NCBI GenBank assembly: GCA_000332255.1
Contig: KB235926.1
Location: 4,730,067-4,794,066 of the forward strand
Source of the DNA: a cyanobacterium PCC 7702
GTDB lineage: Bacteria > Cyanobacteriota > Cyanobacteriia > Cyanobacteriales > Nostocaceae
DNA length: 64,000 nucleotides
Direction: 5' to 3'
Made by a program: the position numbers and the translations under genes. Positions 45,903 to 54,591 of this stretch are shown one piece after another (the first letter of the stretch is position 1; every line of letters starts with the position of its first letter). Under the pieces are notes generated by a model. The model did not search any database and was not told the DNA's origin. It saw only the letters and a list, made by a program, of their open reading frames with translations.

Positions 45903-46316
45903 TTACGCACAAACGTGGACAACTAACTCTCTGGTATGGCTGTGTTGGCGATGTTCCCAAATATAAATACCTTGCCAAGTTCCCAATACTAACTGTCCTC
46001 GGTTAATCGGGATAATTTCTGAAGTATGGGTCAGGGCTGTACGGATATGGGCTGGCATATCATCGGGTCCTTCTGTATCGTGAATATACCGTCCTGATTC
46101 TGGCACGAGTTTGGCCATAAAGTTAGCGAGGTCCTTAAGCACATCGGGATCGGCATTTTCTTGAATTAGTAAACTTGCGGAAGTGTGCCGCAAAAATAAT
46201 ATACAAATTCCTGTTTCCACTCCCGACTCGGTCACAATAGCTTCAACCTTCGCTGTGATGTTGTGCAAAGATTTGCCTTGAGTGGGAATTCTCAGTAACT
46301 TTTGGTAGTGTACCAT
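45903..46316 (-). CDS. YjbQ family protein (secondary thiamine-phosphate synthase-like)
   Basis: This 137-residue UPF0047 protein carries the signature HTSASLLIQENADPDVLKDL and EGPDDMPAHIRTALT, then LVLGTWQGIYIWEHRQH. The His residues are likely active-site or metal residues. YjbQ of E. coli has weak thiamine-phosphate synthase activity; the true role is unclear. The ATG at 46316 gives MVHYQKLLRIPTQGKSLHNI, the normal N terminus. A TTG at 46361 would add 15 non-conserved residues. It is upstream of the Nif3-like gene. Confidence 0.9.
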   Translation of the reverse strand: MVHYQKLLRIPTQGKSLHNITAKVEAIVTESGVETGICILFLRHTSASLLIQENADPDVLKDLANFMAKLVPESGRYIHDTEGPDDMPAHIRTALTHTSEIIPINRGQLVLGTWQGIYIWEHRQHSHTRELVVHVCA

Positions 46317-46938
46317 ATCAAAAATCACAATTTCTCTGTACGTGAAATCGTCGGAAATCAAAAGGTTGTGCTTCTGGTAGTCCTGATGACGTCGGTTATT
46401 ACTGAATACGTAATTGAAAAATTGTTTGTGTTTCGTGGTATTTGCGGTTGTTATGCTGCTAATAGATGGTTAGACTGAAAATGTGAGTGGTTTTACTCAC
46501 TTTCGGTATCTACAGAGTCATCAGGGACATCTACCTTAGTTATTTGGATTTTTACGTAATTTCTCCACTCCTTGGGAGTTGGAGATTTTTACTATCTGTA
46601 ATTGGGTTTTGCAAGCAAACAAGTCATTTTAGGTTTAATAACGAGGAATTATCAGGCATTTTGGCATAAGTCTTATTTTTCTTTGCTCAAAAATTTGTAT
46701 TCTTAACTTATCCATTCACTTAGTCAAGGCTCCCGTATGGGGGTTTTTTCTTGGTTGCTAGAAATATGTTTAGAAAGTAACAAAGTAGCCGAGGTGCAAA
46801 AGACGGCTACCCTCATAAACTTTTCGTAGGGTATCACAAACAAAGGACGTGCAGCTACAACTAGAAAAAGCTTTCGAGTTGGTTGACACAACAGTATCGA
46901 TGCAGCTAGGCTTGTGTTGCATATTGACCCTATACATT
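46317..46938. other. Intergenic region with two orphan hairpins
   Basis: There is no credible protein in these 620 bases. A double dyad CTCC-A-CTCC/GGAG-TT-GGAG at 46563-46584 is followed by ATTTTT. A terminator-like stem lies at about 46728-46749 and is followed by T6. Both face the plus strand, where no gene precedes them, so a small plus-strand RNA is possible. Confidence 0.4.
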
Positions 46939-48030
46939 CTATGGCTTTGAGATAGCAGCGAAATACTCCACAACTGCACTAGCAATAGCTTCATTACCAT
47001 CCTTAGCGATCGGTTCGCGGGAGTGGGGAGGATGGGGTGATTGAAGGAGAAATTCCCAACTTCCTTCCAAAAGCTCTTGGGGAGTGAGGATTTGATGGTA
47101 GTTGTAATTAGAAATACCTTGTAATAAAAAATCAGCTTCTGCAAAGTCATCGCGGGTGACAGAAACAATAGGTAAGTCTAGACGAGTAGCTTCAGCAAAA
47201 GTACTGAAACCAGGTTTGGATATCACTCGACCGCAAACGGGCATAAAATCTACAGGACGGTATCGACGATCGCTAATTTTGATTAAATTAGGCAGATTAG
47301 GGGCAAAGCTATCAAAGGTGATAAATTGCCATTGGGGAAAATTTTTCAGTTGCTGGTAAGGAATTTTCTGTAAACCCAAGCCGCCAAAGGTTAATAAAAT
47401 AGTCTTTGCTGGTGGTGCAACAATCCCCCAGGTAGCTCGAATCTGTTCGGGAAAATAGCGCGGACAACCGCCAGTTAAACCCACGTCTGTAATTTGAGGA
47501 AACGCTTGCATCGGTTCGTGAAAGGGAAGGCGAAACAGGCGATCGCACTTGCTGTAGCAATCCGCAATCCAATCAGCAATTTCACAAAAGCCATCGCCCC
47601 AACTTCGGTAAATCAAGTCAAAACCAAAGTTACTCATCATCCAGCAACGAACGCCAGCGGCTTTAGCGATTTCTGCTGCTAAAAAGGGAATATCTGCCAA
47701 AATTAAATCAACTTGATTTTGACGAATGAAGTTCACTTCTGAGGCGATAATAGAGCGCTGATTCTTTTTGATTTCAAGTAACTTTTCCAAAGTTGCTGCT
47801 TTGTCCATTGTCAAGCTATCTGCTTGTATGACACCCACGTCCAAAGCGCGCGGACGGTGGATAAAATCGCCTTCTATATAGCCTTCTAGCAACCATCGTG
47901 GAGCGGTCGTGACCAAAATGAGCAAAACTTGGGGACATAACTTTTGAATTGTCGCCGCTACAGCACAAGCGCGGGTTGCATGACCAAAGCCATGGTTGGT
48001 AATTGCTACGTATAAGATTGGGCGTTTCAT
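46939..48030 (-). CDS. Glycosyltransferase-like protein (MurG/GT28-type fold)
   Basis: This 363-residue GT-B-like protein begins MKRPILYVAITNHGFGHATR, the Gly-rich first loop of GT28-like enzymes. In the C-terminal half it has TILLTFGGLGLQKIPYQQLK and VISKPGFSTFAEATRLDLPI, the donor-sugar-binding region. It is probably a soluble or peripheral enzyme that uses a nucleotide sugar; the acceptor is unknown. The ATG at 48030 was chosen because the longer frame adds an unlikely 19-residue leader. The gene follows the PLP enzyme gene on the same strand after 67 bases. Confidence 0.82.
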   Translation of the reverse strand: MKRPILYVAITNHGFGHATRACAVAATIQKLCPQVLLILVTTAPRWLLEGYIEGDFIHRPRALDVGVIQADSLTMDKAATLEKLLEIKKNQRSIIASEVNFIRQNQVDLILADIPFLAAEIAKAAGVRCWMMSNFGFDLIYRSWGDGFCEIADWIADCYSKCDRLFRLPFHEPMQAFPQITDVGLTGGCPRYFPEQIRATWGIVAPPAKTILLTFGGLGLQKIPYQQLKNFPQWQFITFDSFAPNLPNLIKISDRRYRPVDFMPVCGRVISKPGFSTFAEATRLDLPIVSVTRDDFAEADFLLQGISNYNYHQILTPQELLEGSWEFLLQSPHPPHSREPIAKDGNEAIASAVVEYFAAISKP

Positions 48031-48097
48031 GTTGAATGTCAAATTGGGGATGAGAAGTTCTCGTTTGCAGGTAGTGGTAAAAAGCAACGACCAGCTC

Positions 48098-49294
48098 CTA
48101 ACTACTCATCGTTAACCATTGGCGAATTCCCTCGACGAGTTGGTCTATTTCCGATGCAATTGTAAAGTAATGAACGCAAGCACGCACGCAATTGGGATGG
48201 GCGATAGTGCGAGTAAATAATCCTTGTTGCTCTAAAAACTTTACCAATTCCAGGTGAGACTGGGGATGATTGTGAGGAAGTTGAAAACAGACTAAGCCAC
48301 TTTCGGGAGGTGAAGTTTGCAACAAGCGGATGTGGGGTAATTGTGTTAATTTTTGCCACAAATATTCGCTGTGACGACAAATTTGCTGGTAGCGTTCCTC
48401 TGCTGTTCCCCATTGCTGCTGAATGGCGATCGCTTCTTTCAAACCAGCATAAAGAGGATAATTTGATGTTGCTACTTCGTAGCATTGTCCATCCGGATAT
48501 TTGTTAGCAGGTTGTCCTTGACTGTTGGTGATAATACCACGCCAACCAATAAAGGTGGGCTGGAGGCTTTCCCTCACTTCTGGTCGCACGTACAATCCCC
48601 CCACTCCCGCGGGACCGCACAACCACTTGTGACCGGTAAAGGCATAAAAATCAACTCCTAGTTCAGTTAAATTCAAAGGCAATAAGCCCACCGATTGCGC
48701 CGCATCTACAAGCAAAAAGCAACCACTGTCTCTGCATACTTTTACTATTTTGTCAAGAGGCAAAACTTGACCTGTGTTCCAAAGGATATGGCTCAATACT
48801 ACCAAACGGGTATTGGGGTGCAGGTATTGCTGAAGTACTGCCACGGGATCGCCGTGGTTTAAAGTTGCCAAAAGGGGAAAGGTGGTAACTTCTACACCAT
48901 ATCTCCGGGAAATTTCCTGAGTAACGGCCACAATTCCGTGATGTTCGCAATCTGATATTAGCAAACGATCGCCAGGATGCCAGTCGAGACCCCAAATGGC
49001 AATATTGCAACCAACGGTGACATTTTCCGTGAGGGTAATTGTTTCCGGTTGTACCTTGAGTTCGGATGCGATCGCTGCTTTTGTCGCTTTGATTTGCTGT
49101 CCGACCCACTGACTAACAGCATTACCAAAAGGACCTAGCTGTTGAATGTATGCTTGAGCTTGCGTGATGGCATCCATAGTCGCTTGAGCCATCGGTCCTT
49201 GACCGCCATAATTAAAATAGACCTTATTTGCTAAAGCTGGAAATTGTTGCCGGTAAAGATGCAACTTGTTTTCTGGAGAGGAAATGATCGTCAT
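48098..49294 (-). CDS. Class V PLP enzyme, cysteine/cystine lyase-like
   Basis: This 398-residue fold-type I enzyme contains YFNYGGQGPMAQATMDAIT, ITLTENVTVGCNIAIWGLDW, LISDCEHHGIVAV, the cofactor Asp in FLLVDAAQSVGLLPL and the Schiff-base Lys in FYAFTGHKWLCGPAGVGGLY. It resembles the cyanobacterial C-DES cystine lyase more than NifS/SufS, because no catalytic Cys loop stands out. It would release sulfane sulfur or persulfide from cystine in the cytoplasm. The ATG is at 49294. It is upstream of the glycosyltransferase-like gene and may share its transcript. Confidence 0.87.
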   Translation of the reverse strand: MTIISSPENKLHLYRQQFPALANKVYFNYGGQGPMAQATMDAITQAQAYIQQLGPFGNAVSQWVGQQIKATKAAIASELKVQPETITLTENVTVGCNIAIWGLDWHPGDRLLISDCEHHGIVAVTQEISRRYGVEVTTFPLLATLNHGDPVAVLQQYLHPNTRLVVLSHILWNTGQVLPLDKIVKVCRDSGCFLLVDAAQSVGLLPLNLTELGVDFYAFTGHKWLCGPAGVGGLYVRPEVRESLQPTFIGWRGIITNSQGQPANKYPDGQCYEVATSNYPLYAGLKEAIAIQQQWGTAEERYQQICRHSEYLWQKLTQLPHIRLLQTSPPESGLVCFQLPHNHPQSHLELVKFLEQQGLFTRTIAHPNCVRACVHYFTIASEIDQLVEGIRQWLTMSS

Positions 49295-49328
49295 AGCAAT
49301 TTTTTCCTAGGTGTTACCAAGCTTTAGT

Positions 49329-50366
49329 CTAATCAGCAAATGGTTGGGACGACACAGCAGGTTCTAGCATTCGTAGCGTTCCGCGCTCAGCATCTATTTC
49401 CACGTCGATCCCTATGGGTATAGTAAATTTATCTGGCAGGTGACCGATCATCGCACCATACCACGCTGGAACACCCAAGGATTTGATGTGGTCTTGCAAA
49501 ACTTCCATAATAGTCAGGGAAGGTTCGTCGCCAAGACTGCAATTAGTACATTTTCCAAAAATAAAGCCGACAATTTGATTGAGAATACCCGCGTTTTTTA
49601 ACTGAGTGAGCATTCGATCTACGCGGTAAATATCTTCGCCTATATCTTCCACAAACAGAATGCTGTTTTTGCAGCTTGGAAGATAGCAAGATCCCACCAT
49701 AGCTGCTAACACCGATAAATTTCCACCGACTAATTTACCCTTAGCTTTTCCAGGAGTAATGATTTTGCGGCCAATTTCAGTTGTGAGGGTATTTTTCATC
49801 GTCACAACTTCAGCATGAAAGAGAATGCGCTTGAGGTAATCTGTGGTGAACTGAGTCCAATTAGATGTAGCGACAGGACCGTGAAAGGTAATTAGTCGAC
49901 TGCGGGTGTAAATTGCTAGTAGTAGGGAAGTAATATCGCTATAACCAATGAGAATTTTGGGATGGGAACGAATTAAAGAATAGTCGAGTAACGGTAAAAT
50001 ACGATTGCAACCCCAACCGCCACGCGTAGCAATAATAGCTTTAACACAGCGATCGGCAAACATAGCATTAACATCCCTTGCACGGTCAGCGTCTTGACCT
50101 GCTAAATAACCGTAGCGGTCTAAGACGTGCATTCCCAACTTCACCTTCAATCCCAAACCCGAAAAAGTTTGCTTGGCTTGTTCGATGTCTTCTGGCTCAA
50201 TGAAACTAGCAGGGCTAATTAAACCTACAGTATCGCCTAAGTGTAAACTTGGTGGTTTGATAGTGGTATGGAAATATTCTTTGGCTTGGACAGAAAAGGT
50301 GGGAATTTGAGCAGATAAAGCCGCGATTGTGGAGATTTTAACAAATTTTCGGCGGTTGATAGTCAT
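49329..50366 (-). CDS. LD-carboxypeptidase (peptidase family S66)
   Basis: This 345-residue protein starts MTINRRKFVKISTIAALSAQ, a Tat-like signal, so it is likely exported to the periplasm. The S66 core has GDTVGLISPASF, AIIATRGGWGCNRILPLLDY and LIGYSDITSLLLAIY with the nucleophile Ser. SILFVEDIGEDIYRVDRMLT follows, and the C-terminal GHLPDKFTIPIGIDVEID segment should hold the catalytic His. It removes the terminal D-Ala of murein tetrapeptides during recycling or remodelling. I set the start at the ATG at 50366; a longer frame from 50450 adds 28 residues without support. Confidence 0.9.
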   Translation of the reverse strand: MTINRRKFVKISTIAALSAQIPTFSVQAKEYFHTTIKPPSLHLGDTVGLISPASFIEPEDIEQAKQTFSGLGLKVKLGMHVLDRYGYLAGQDADRARDVNAMFADRCVKAIIATRGGWGCNRILPLLDYSLIRSHPKILIGYSDITSLLLAIYTRSRLITFHGPVATSNWTQFTTDYLKRILFHAEVVTMKNTLTTEIGRKIITPGKAKGKLVGGNLSVLAAMVGSCYLPSCKNSILFVEDIGEDIYRVDRMLTQLKNAGILNQIVGFIFGKCTNCSLGDEPSLTIMEVLQDHIKSLGVPAWYGAMIGHLPDKFTIPIGIDVEIDAERGTLRMLEPAVSSQPFAD

Positions 50367-50419
50367 TACCCAAGTATGGTAAAATTTAAGACTTATATCC
50401 AATGCTAGGAAAAACGCAG

Positions 50420-50469
50420 AAGGTGAAAGGTAAAGTAAAAATATTTCCATTACTTTAACCTTTCGCCTT
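50420..50469. repeat. Long imperfect inverted repeat
   Basis: AAGGTGAAAGGTAAAGTAA at 50420-50438 pairs with TTACTTTAACCTTTCGCCTT at 50450-50469 with one bulge and one mismatch. It lies between the divergent LD-carboxypeptidase gene and the small ORF at 50521. Such AAAGG-rich dyads are common cyanobacterial intergenic repeats. Confidence 0.65.
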
Positions 50470-50520
50470 TTACTTTGTAGAATTGAAAGGCTGACTGCGA
50501 AAAGTTAGCAAGCTTGATTT

Positions 50521-50694
50521 ATGGCAAATTATGATAGCCTCAACGAGCTAAAAAAATGGCAAAAGAAGGCTCCAAGGCGGAAAGTAGAAGTTAATGTGGA
50601 AGTAGGGTATACATTCTCAACCTTTTTCTCAAGGAACAAAGATAACAGTAATGGTGGCAATTACTGTACAACCAGTTGTAGCTATCATTACTGA
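50521..50694 (+). CDS. Candidate RiPP (lanthipeptide-like) precursor, 57 aa
   Basis: The frame starts at the ATG at 50521 and ends at the TGA at 50692-50694. The leader-like first part is helical and charged (MANYDSLNELKKWQKKAPRR). The second part, VEVGYTFSTFFSRNKDNS then NGGNYCTTSCSYHY, is rich in Ser, Thr, Cys and aromatic residues. The order TFS..., NGG, CTTSC recalls the CTLTxEC core of class II lantibiotics of the lacticin 3147/plantaricin C type. No LanM, protease or transporter gene is in view. There is no good ribosome binding site before the ATG, so expression is unproven. It could also be a chance frame. Confidence 0.35.
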   Translation: MANYDSLNELKKWQKKAPRRKVEVNVEVGYTFSTFFSRNKDNSNGGNYCTTSCSYHY

Positions 50695-50917
50695 AAAAGT
50701 GGTTAGAGATAGTGTTCTTGACATTAAGTCTCGTCTGTGGAGCTTTTAACTAAAATGTTGGCAGGAACTTTCTTCTTAATTATCCAGCGCTAGTTTAATT
50801 TAACTTTTGCTCGATCAAAACAGGGACTTTTCTCTCAAAAAATGCTCAGATTCATGCCGAAAATTTAGAATATACTTTTTGAGAAATCGAAATAGAATTA
50901 AATAATATTGAAAACAA

Positions 50918-52414
50918 ATGATTAATACCGACACGTCCCCAGCCAACAATTACTTTCAAAATAACGTATTAATTGTCGGGGGAGGACCAGCAGGACTTGC
51001 CACAGCATTAATGCTAGCGAAACGTGGTTGGAAAAATATTACAGTTTTAGAAAAACGTCCTGCAGCTGATTACTACGAACCAGATAAATCCTTTAACTAT
51101 CAAATTGACGGTCGCGGTCAAAAATTAACCGACTTTTTAGGATTAACCGAACAATTATCACAAGTTAGCGTTCCCAACACAGAATTTTATTTAACAAAAA
51201 TCACAGCCAAAGGCAAACGTAAAACTTTTAAATTGCCCCTTGTCGATCCCAAGCGCAAAACTGCCTACTGGCTACCTAGAAGAGTATTTCTTGGTTTATT
51301 GTATCGGGAGATTGAACGCCACTGGCAAGACTGCATCACAGTCAAGTTTAATACCAGCTGTTTGGAAATCAACAGAATAGATGTAAATAATGCACAACAA
51401 AAGTTAGAGGTTATTGCTAAACAAGAAAATGGCAATATCGTCAAATTTGAACCTCATCTTTTAATTGGTTGTGACGGACTTTACTCTGTTGTCCGCAACA
51501 CTCTCAAGCAGTGGGAGAAGTCGGATAGATTTGCTATGAAGCTTTTTCCCTCTCCCAGTTCAGGTTTGAGATATAAAGTTTTAAACTTACCGCCTAATTT
51601 TCCTTTAGACCGCAGCGGTCAGAAACGCGCTGTCAACAGCATGGCGTACGTAATTCGTGGAGCTTTTCGAGGTCGCAAACGTGTTGTATCCCTAGGACTG
51701 CTACCTTTGAAAAATCCGCAAGAACCTCGAACTGCAAATATTATTACATACGCAGATCACGAGATTTGGGAATTACAAAACAGTGAGGATTTGTATGATT
51801 TTTTAGAAAAGGCCTTTCCTCAATTACCGATACGTCAAATATTATCGCCACAAGAAGCAGAGAGATTTGCAAACAGTAAGGGTGGTTATTTTCCCATTCC
51901 CCAATATTGTTGTGGATTGTACTTTTTACTAACGCCAAATCAAGCAAGCGATCGCTGTTGTTGTCCAGTGGGAGTAGTGCTGTTAGGAGATGCTATCCAT
52001 TGCTTTCCTCCAGACATCGGACAAGGGGTAAATTCGGCGTTAGAAGATGTATGCGTCCTCCACGAAGCACTTTCTAAAACTAACGACGATATTTTACAGG
52101 CTTTACCTTTATATGAATCGTTGCGATTTCCAGATGTCAAAGCTTTGGTACGTCTTGCTCAAACGGCTTTTCCGTGGCAGTATAATCAAGATCCGCTGCG
52201 CGCAAGTTTGTGGAGTGTCAACTTTTTTCTCCGACTTGTACTCAGCAGGTTGCTACCTTACATATTTAGCCCTCCAGCCTTTTTTCTCATCCAAAATCAT
52301 CAACTTTCCTACCACCAAATTTGGGTTGCTGTACAACGTACCACCCGGATTCTGTACCTGCTGGGTTTCCTGCTGCTGATGGGGTATTTGGCTTTAGTTT
52401 TAACTGTTATTTGA
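50918..52414 (+). CDS. FAD-dependent monooxygenase, kynurenine 3-monooxygenase-like, membrane-anchored
   Basis: This 498-residue protein is a group A flavoprotein monooxygenase. The dinucleotide-binding motif is VLIVGGGPAGLATALMLAKR, the ribityl-binding motif is VVLLGDAIHCFPPDIGQGVN, and LLIGCDGLYSVVRNTL is the DG motif. A C-terminal helix (ILYLLGFLLLMGYLALVLTV) should anchor it in a membrane, as in eukaryotic kynurenine 3-monooxygenases. It would use NAD(P)H and oxygen to hydroxylate an aromatic substrate. The sequence is more AT-rich than its neighbours, which may point to transfer. It stands alone, 223 bases after the candidate precursor peptide. Confidence 0.85.
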   Translation: MINTDTSPANNYFQNNVLIVGGGPAGLATALMLAKRGWKNITVLEKRPAADYYEPDKSFNYQIDGRGQKLTDFLGLTEQLSQVSVPNTEFYLTKITAKGKRKTFKLPLVDPKRKTAYWLPRRVFLGLLYREIERHWQDCITVKFNTSCLEINRIDVNNAQQKLEVIAKQENGNIVKFEPHLLIGCDGLYSVVRNTLKQWEKSDRFAMKLFPSPSSGLRYKVLNLPPNFPLDRSGQKRAVNSMAYVIRGAFRGRKRVVSLGLLPLKNPQEPRTANIITYADHEIWELQNSEDLYDFLEKAFPQLPIRQILSPQEAERFANSKGGYFPIPQYCCGLYFLLTPNQASDRCCCPVGVVLLGDAIHCFPPDIGQGVNSALEDVCVLHEALSKTNDDILQALPLYESLRFPDVKALVRLAQTAFPWQYNQDPLRASLWSVNFFLRLVLSRLLPYIFSPPAFFLIQNHQLSYHQIWVAVQRTTRILYLLGFLLLMGYLALVLTVI

Positions 52415-52698
52415 GTTTCCGGTACATTGGCAAATGCAAATCTGGGTAATGTTCTCAAAACGTTGGAAGGCTATATAATATAAAGCTTAAAAGATAGGGT
52501 GAAGTGAGTATTTGGGGTAGGCTGATGGCAGATCCGAATCGATAATTCTTTACCACTTCAGTGTCGATGTCTGACGAAAATAAAAAAGCAAGCCAAATTC
52601 AAGCACTCGCCGAACTCAAACCAGTGCATTTTACAAGTCGTGATGCGTAAAGCCCCCGTCATTCATGCGGGGGATATAAGCGAACAGGATGAATTTAT

Positions 52699-53015
52699 TC
52701 ATCCGTGATGTGGGTCATTTATGTACTCCAAAACTTTCTGAGTGCTAATTTTGCCTGTCGTGTCAAACATGAAAGAATGAGTCCACAAACTAGGAAGCTT
52801 CATTAGTTCTGGAAATTCTTGCCTCAAGTATCTTGACGATCTACCTTTAAACGCTTTCACTACTTGAGATATTGAATGATGCGGGTCATATTCCACTAAC
52901 AAATGAATGTGGTCAGGAGCAATTTCTAGTGCTTTGATAACTCATTTTTTATCATTAGCAACAGATTGAAATATCTCAATACATCGTAGTTTTAATTTTT
53001 CGTTGTTATTAAAAA
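52699..53015 (-). pseudogene. tnpA: IS200/IS605 transposase TnpA (Y1 family), broken
   Basis: The intact C-terminal part reads LLVEYDPHHSISQVVKAFKG, RSSRYLRQEFPELMK and SLWTHSFMFDTTGKIS, with the family tail YINDPHHG. Upstream the HUH motif APDHIHL is present, but a TGA interrupts the frame between SVANDKK and VIKALEIAPD. The front of the protein is missing beyond LRCIEIFQ. TnpA would cut and rejoin single-stranded element ends through the catalytic Tyr; this copy cannot. Confidence 0.85.
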
Positions 53016-53064
53016 CCCCCTACGCCTACAGGGTATCCAGACCAAATGATGATATCATAACCAC

Positions 53065-54134
53065 ATGAAAACCTTGAAGTTCAAACTGTACCAGCACAAA
53101 AGAAATAGATTCCTCAAACGCACGATCAACGCGAGTGGGGTAATTTATAATCACGCTATTGCCCTACACAAACGATACTACCGGATGTGGGGCAAACACT
53201 TAAGCTGTGCAAAGCTTCAGGCTCATATTGCTAAACTGCGGAAGCGTAACCCATTTTGGCAGACAGTAGGTTCTCAAGCGGTGCAAGACATTTGCCAACG
53301 CATTGAGAATGCCTACCAATTATTACAAATCCTTTACCCTAAAAGATGCAGGTTATAAGTTTTTGGGTGGCAATAGAGTAAAAATTGGTAATCGAGTTTA
53401 TCAATTTTGGAAGTCGAGAGAGATTGAGGGAACAGTCAAAACTCTAACTATAAAACGCACACCATTGGGTGAGTTGTTTATGGTTATTGTTGTTGATTCC
53501 GGTGGCAATCCAGAAGTTAAAATCAAGACGGGTAAAATCGCTGGTTTTGATTTTGGATTAAAGACATTCCTCACTTGCTCAGATGGTACAAAAATTGAGT
53601 CACCCCAATTTTTCAAGCAATCTCTAAACGCTATCACCAAAGCTAGTAGGCAACATTCTAAAAAATTAAAAGGGTCAGCCAATCGTGAACGAGCGAGGTT
53701 TAATTTAGTACGCAAGTATGAAGATATTTCTAATCGCCGTCGTGACTGGTTCTGGAAACTAGCCCATGAGTTAACAGATAAGTTTGATGTACTATGCTTT
53801 GAAACCTTAAACCTCAAGGGGATGCAAAGACTTTGGGGTAGAAAAATATCAGATTTGGCGTTTGGTGAGTTTCTGAAAATTTTAGAATGGGTAGCTAAAA
53901 GGAAAGATAAACTGGTTGTCTGTATTGACCGGTGGTATCCCAGCACTCTCGACCTGTTCTCACTGCGATCGTGTCTTAGAAAGCATTGATTTATCTGTTA
54001 GAGAGTGGCGTTGTCCTTCCTGCCAGTCAGTAAACGGAAGGGACGAAAACGCCTCTAAGGTGATTTGTGCAGTCGGGGCATCGACTGTTGGGTTAGGTGA
54101 TGTCAGACAGGCTATGCCTGCAATCGCTGTTTGA
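53065..54134 (+). pseudogene. tnpB: RNA-guided endonuclease TnpB (OrfB), frameshifted
   Basis: The N-terminal part (MKTLKFKLYQHKRNRFLKRT, VGSQAVQDICQRIENAYQLL) shifts frame near 53330. It then continues TLKDAGYKFLGGNRVKIGN, GFDFGLKTFLTCSDG (first RuvC Asp) and LCFETLNLKGMQ (RuvC Glu). It shifts again near 53950 before the zinc finger STCSHCDRV...EWRCPSCQ and the last Asp in GRDENASK. All three catalytic acidic residues and four zinc Cys are still readable, so decay is recent. TnpB proteins are RNA-guided nucleases and ancestors of Cas12. The guide RNA normally overlaps the 3' end of this gene and the right end of the element. Confidence 0.88.
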
Positions 54135-54268
54135 GCCTAGAATCCCCCGAATTTAGCGAAGCGGATTCGGGGGAGTATGTCAACGTTCCTTATGTCTGTC
54201 CGGAAATTATCTGGAGCAAATTAATTCCCCAACCACGTATTTGGTTTCTAGAGAACAAAGAAACTTGA

Positions 54269-54398
54269 TGGCAGTTTCAAGAATTTTCTCCCCTTGGATC
54301 GAGTTGGGGTTAAGAATAAGATTTCGTAACGGTTGCTACTGCCAACCGAGTTGATTCTAAAATTAGTAATGCCAGAGAGCGGAGTTGGCGCTCCCTAG
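54269..54398. other. Spacer between the IS605 scar and tRNA-His
   Basis: Nothing recognisable lies in these 130 bases. A further 119 bases on the other side of the tRNA (54473-54591) also hold no gene. Confidence 0.3.
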
Positions 54399-54472
54399 GG
54401 CGAGCGATGGGATTCGAACCCACGGATGGAGGAACCACAATCCTCTGCCTTAACCGCTTGGCTACGCTCGCC
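54399..54472 (-). tRNA. tRNA-His (GTG anticodon)
   Basis: The minus strand folds into a full cloverleaf. The acceptor is GGCGAGCG paired with CGCTCGCC over eight base pairs. The anticodon stem-loop is GAGGATTGTGGTTCCTC with anticodon GTG, and the T-arm is GTGGGTTCGAATCCCAT. The eighth acceptor pair corresponds to G-1:C73, the His identity element, which is encoded here. CCA is not encoded. Confidence 0.95.
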
Positions 54473-54591
54473 ATCTCGTAATCGATTATAGATTATAACA
54501 CTTGCTTGGCAAAACGATCTAGGGTTTTTCAGCAAGGAACGGACTTTATGCCTCAAGAGTCTAAAGGTGACAGCAAATTACTGTTGAGAAA

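Larger units (their letters stand above)
52635..54183. mobile_element. IS200/IS605-type insertion sequence, decayed
   Basis: The element has the IS605 layout: tnpA leftward and tnpB rightward. The left end follows a TTAC tetranucleotide (52631-52634) and has a hairpin CCCCCG/CGGGGG at 52653-52673. The right end has a 9-bp stem CCCCCGAAT/ATTCGGGGG at 54144-54173 and ends in TCAA at 54180-54183. These are the features expected of single-strand peel-and-paste elements. Both genes are broken, so it could move only with proteins supplied in trans. Confidence 0.75.
52567..54268 (+). pseudogene. 50-codon ORF split by the IS605-type insertion
   Basis: The left part (ATG at 52567; MSDENKKASQIQALAELKPV then HFT) runs to the TTAC at 52631-52634. 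The right part resumes at 54184 with VPYVCPEIIWSKLIPQPRIW and FLENKET, ending at the TGA at 54266-54268. Joining 52634 to 54184 restores one frame of 50 codons. I do not recognise the family, and the uninterrupted gene may have been longer. Confidence 0.5.

Noticed and set aside
48098-49294. NifS/SufS cysteine desulfurase for Fe-S clusters
   Set aside because: No catalytic Cys loop or isc/suf neighbours are visible; the cystine lyase-like assignment fits better.
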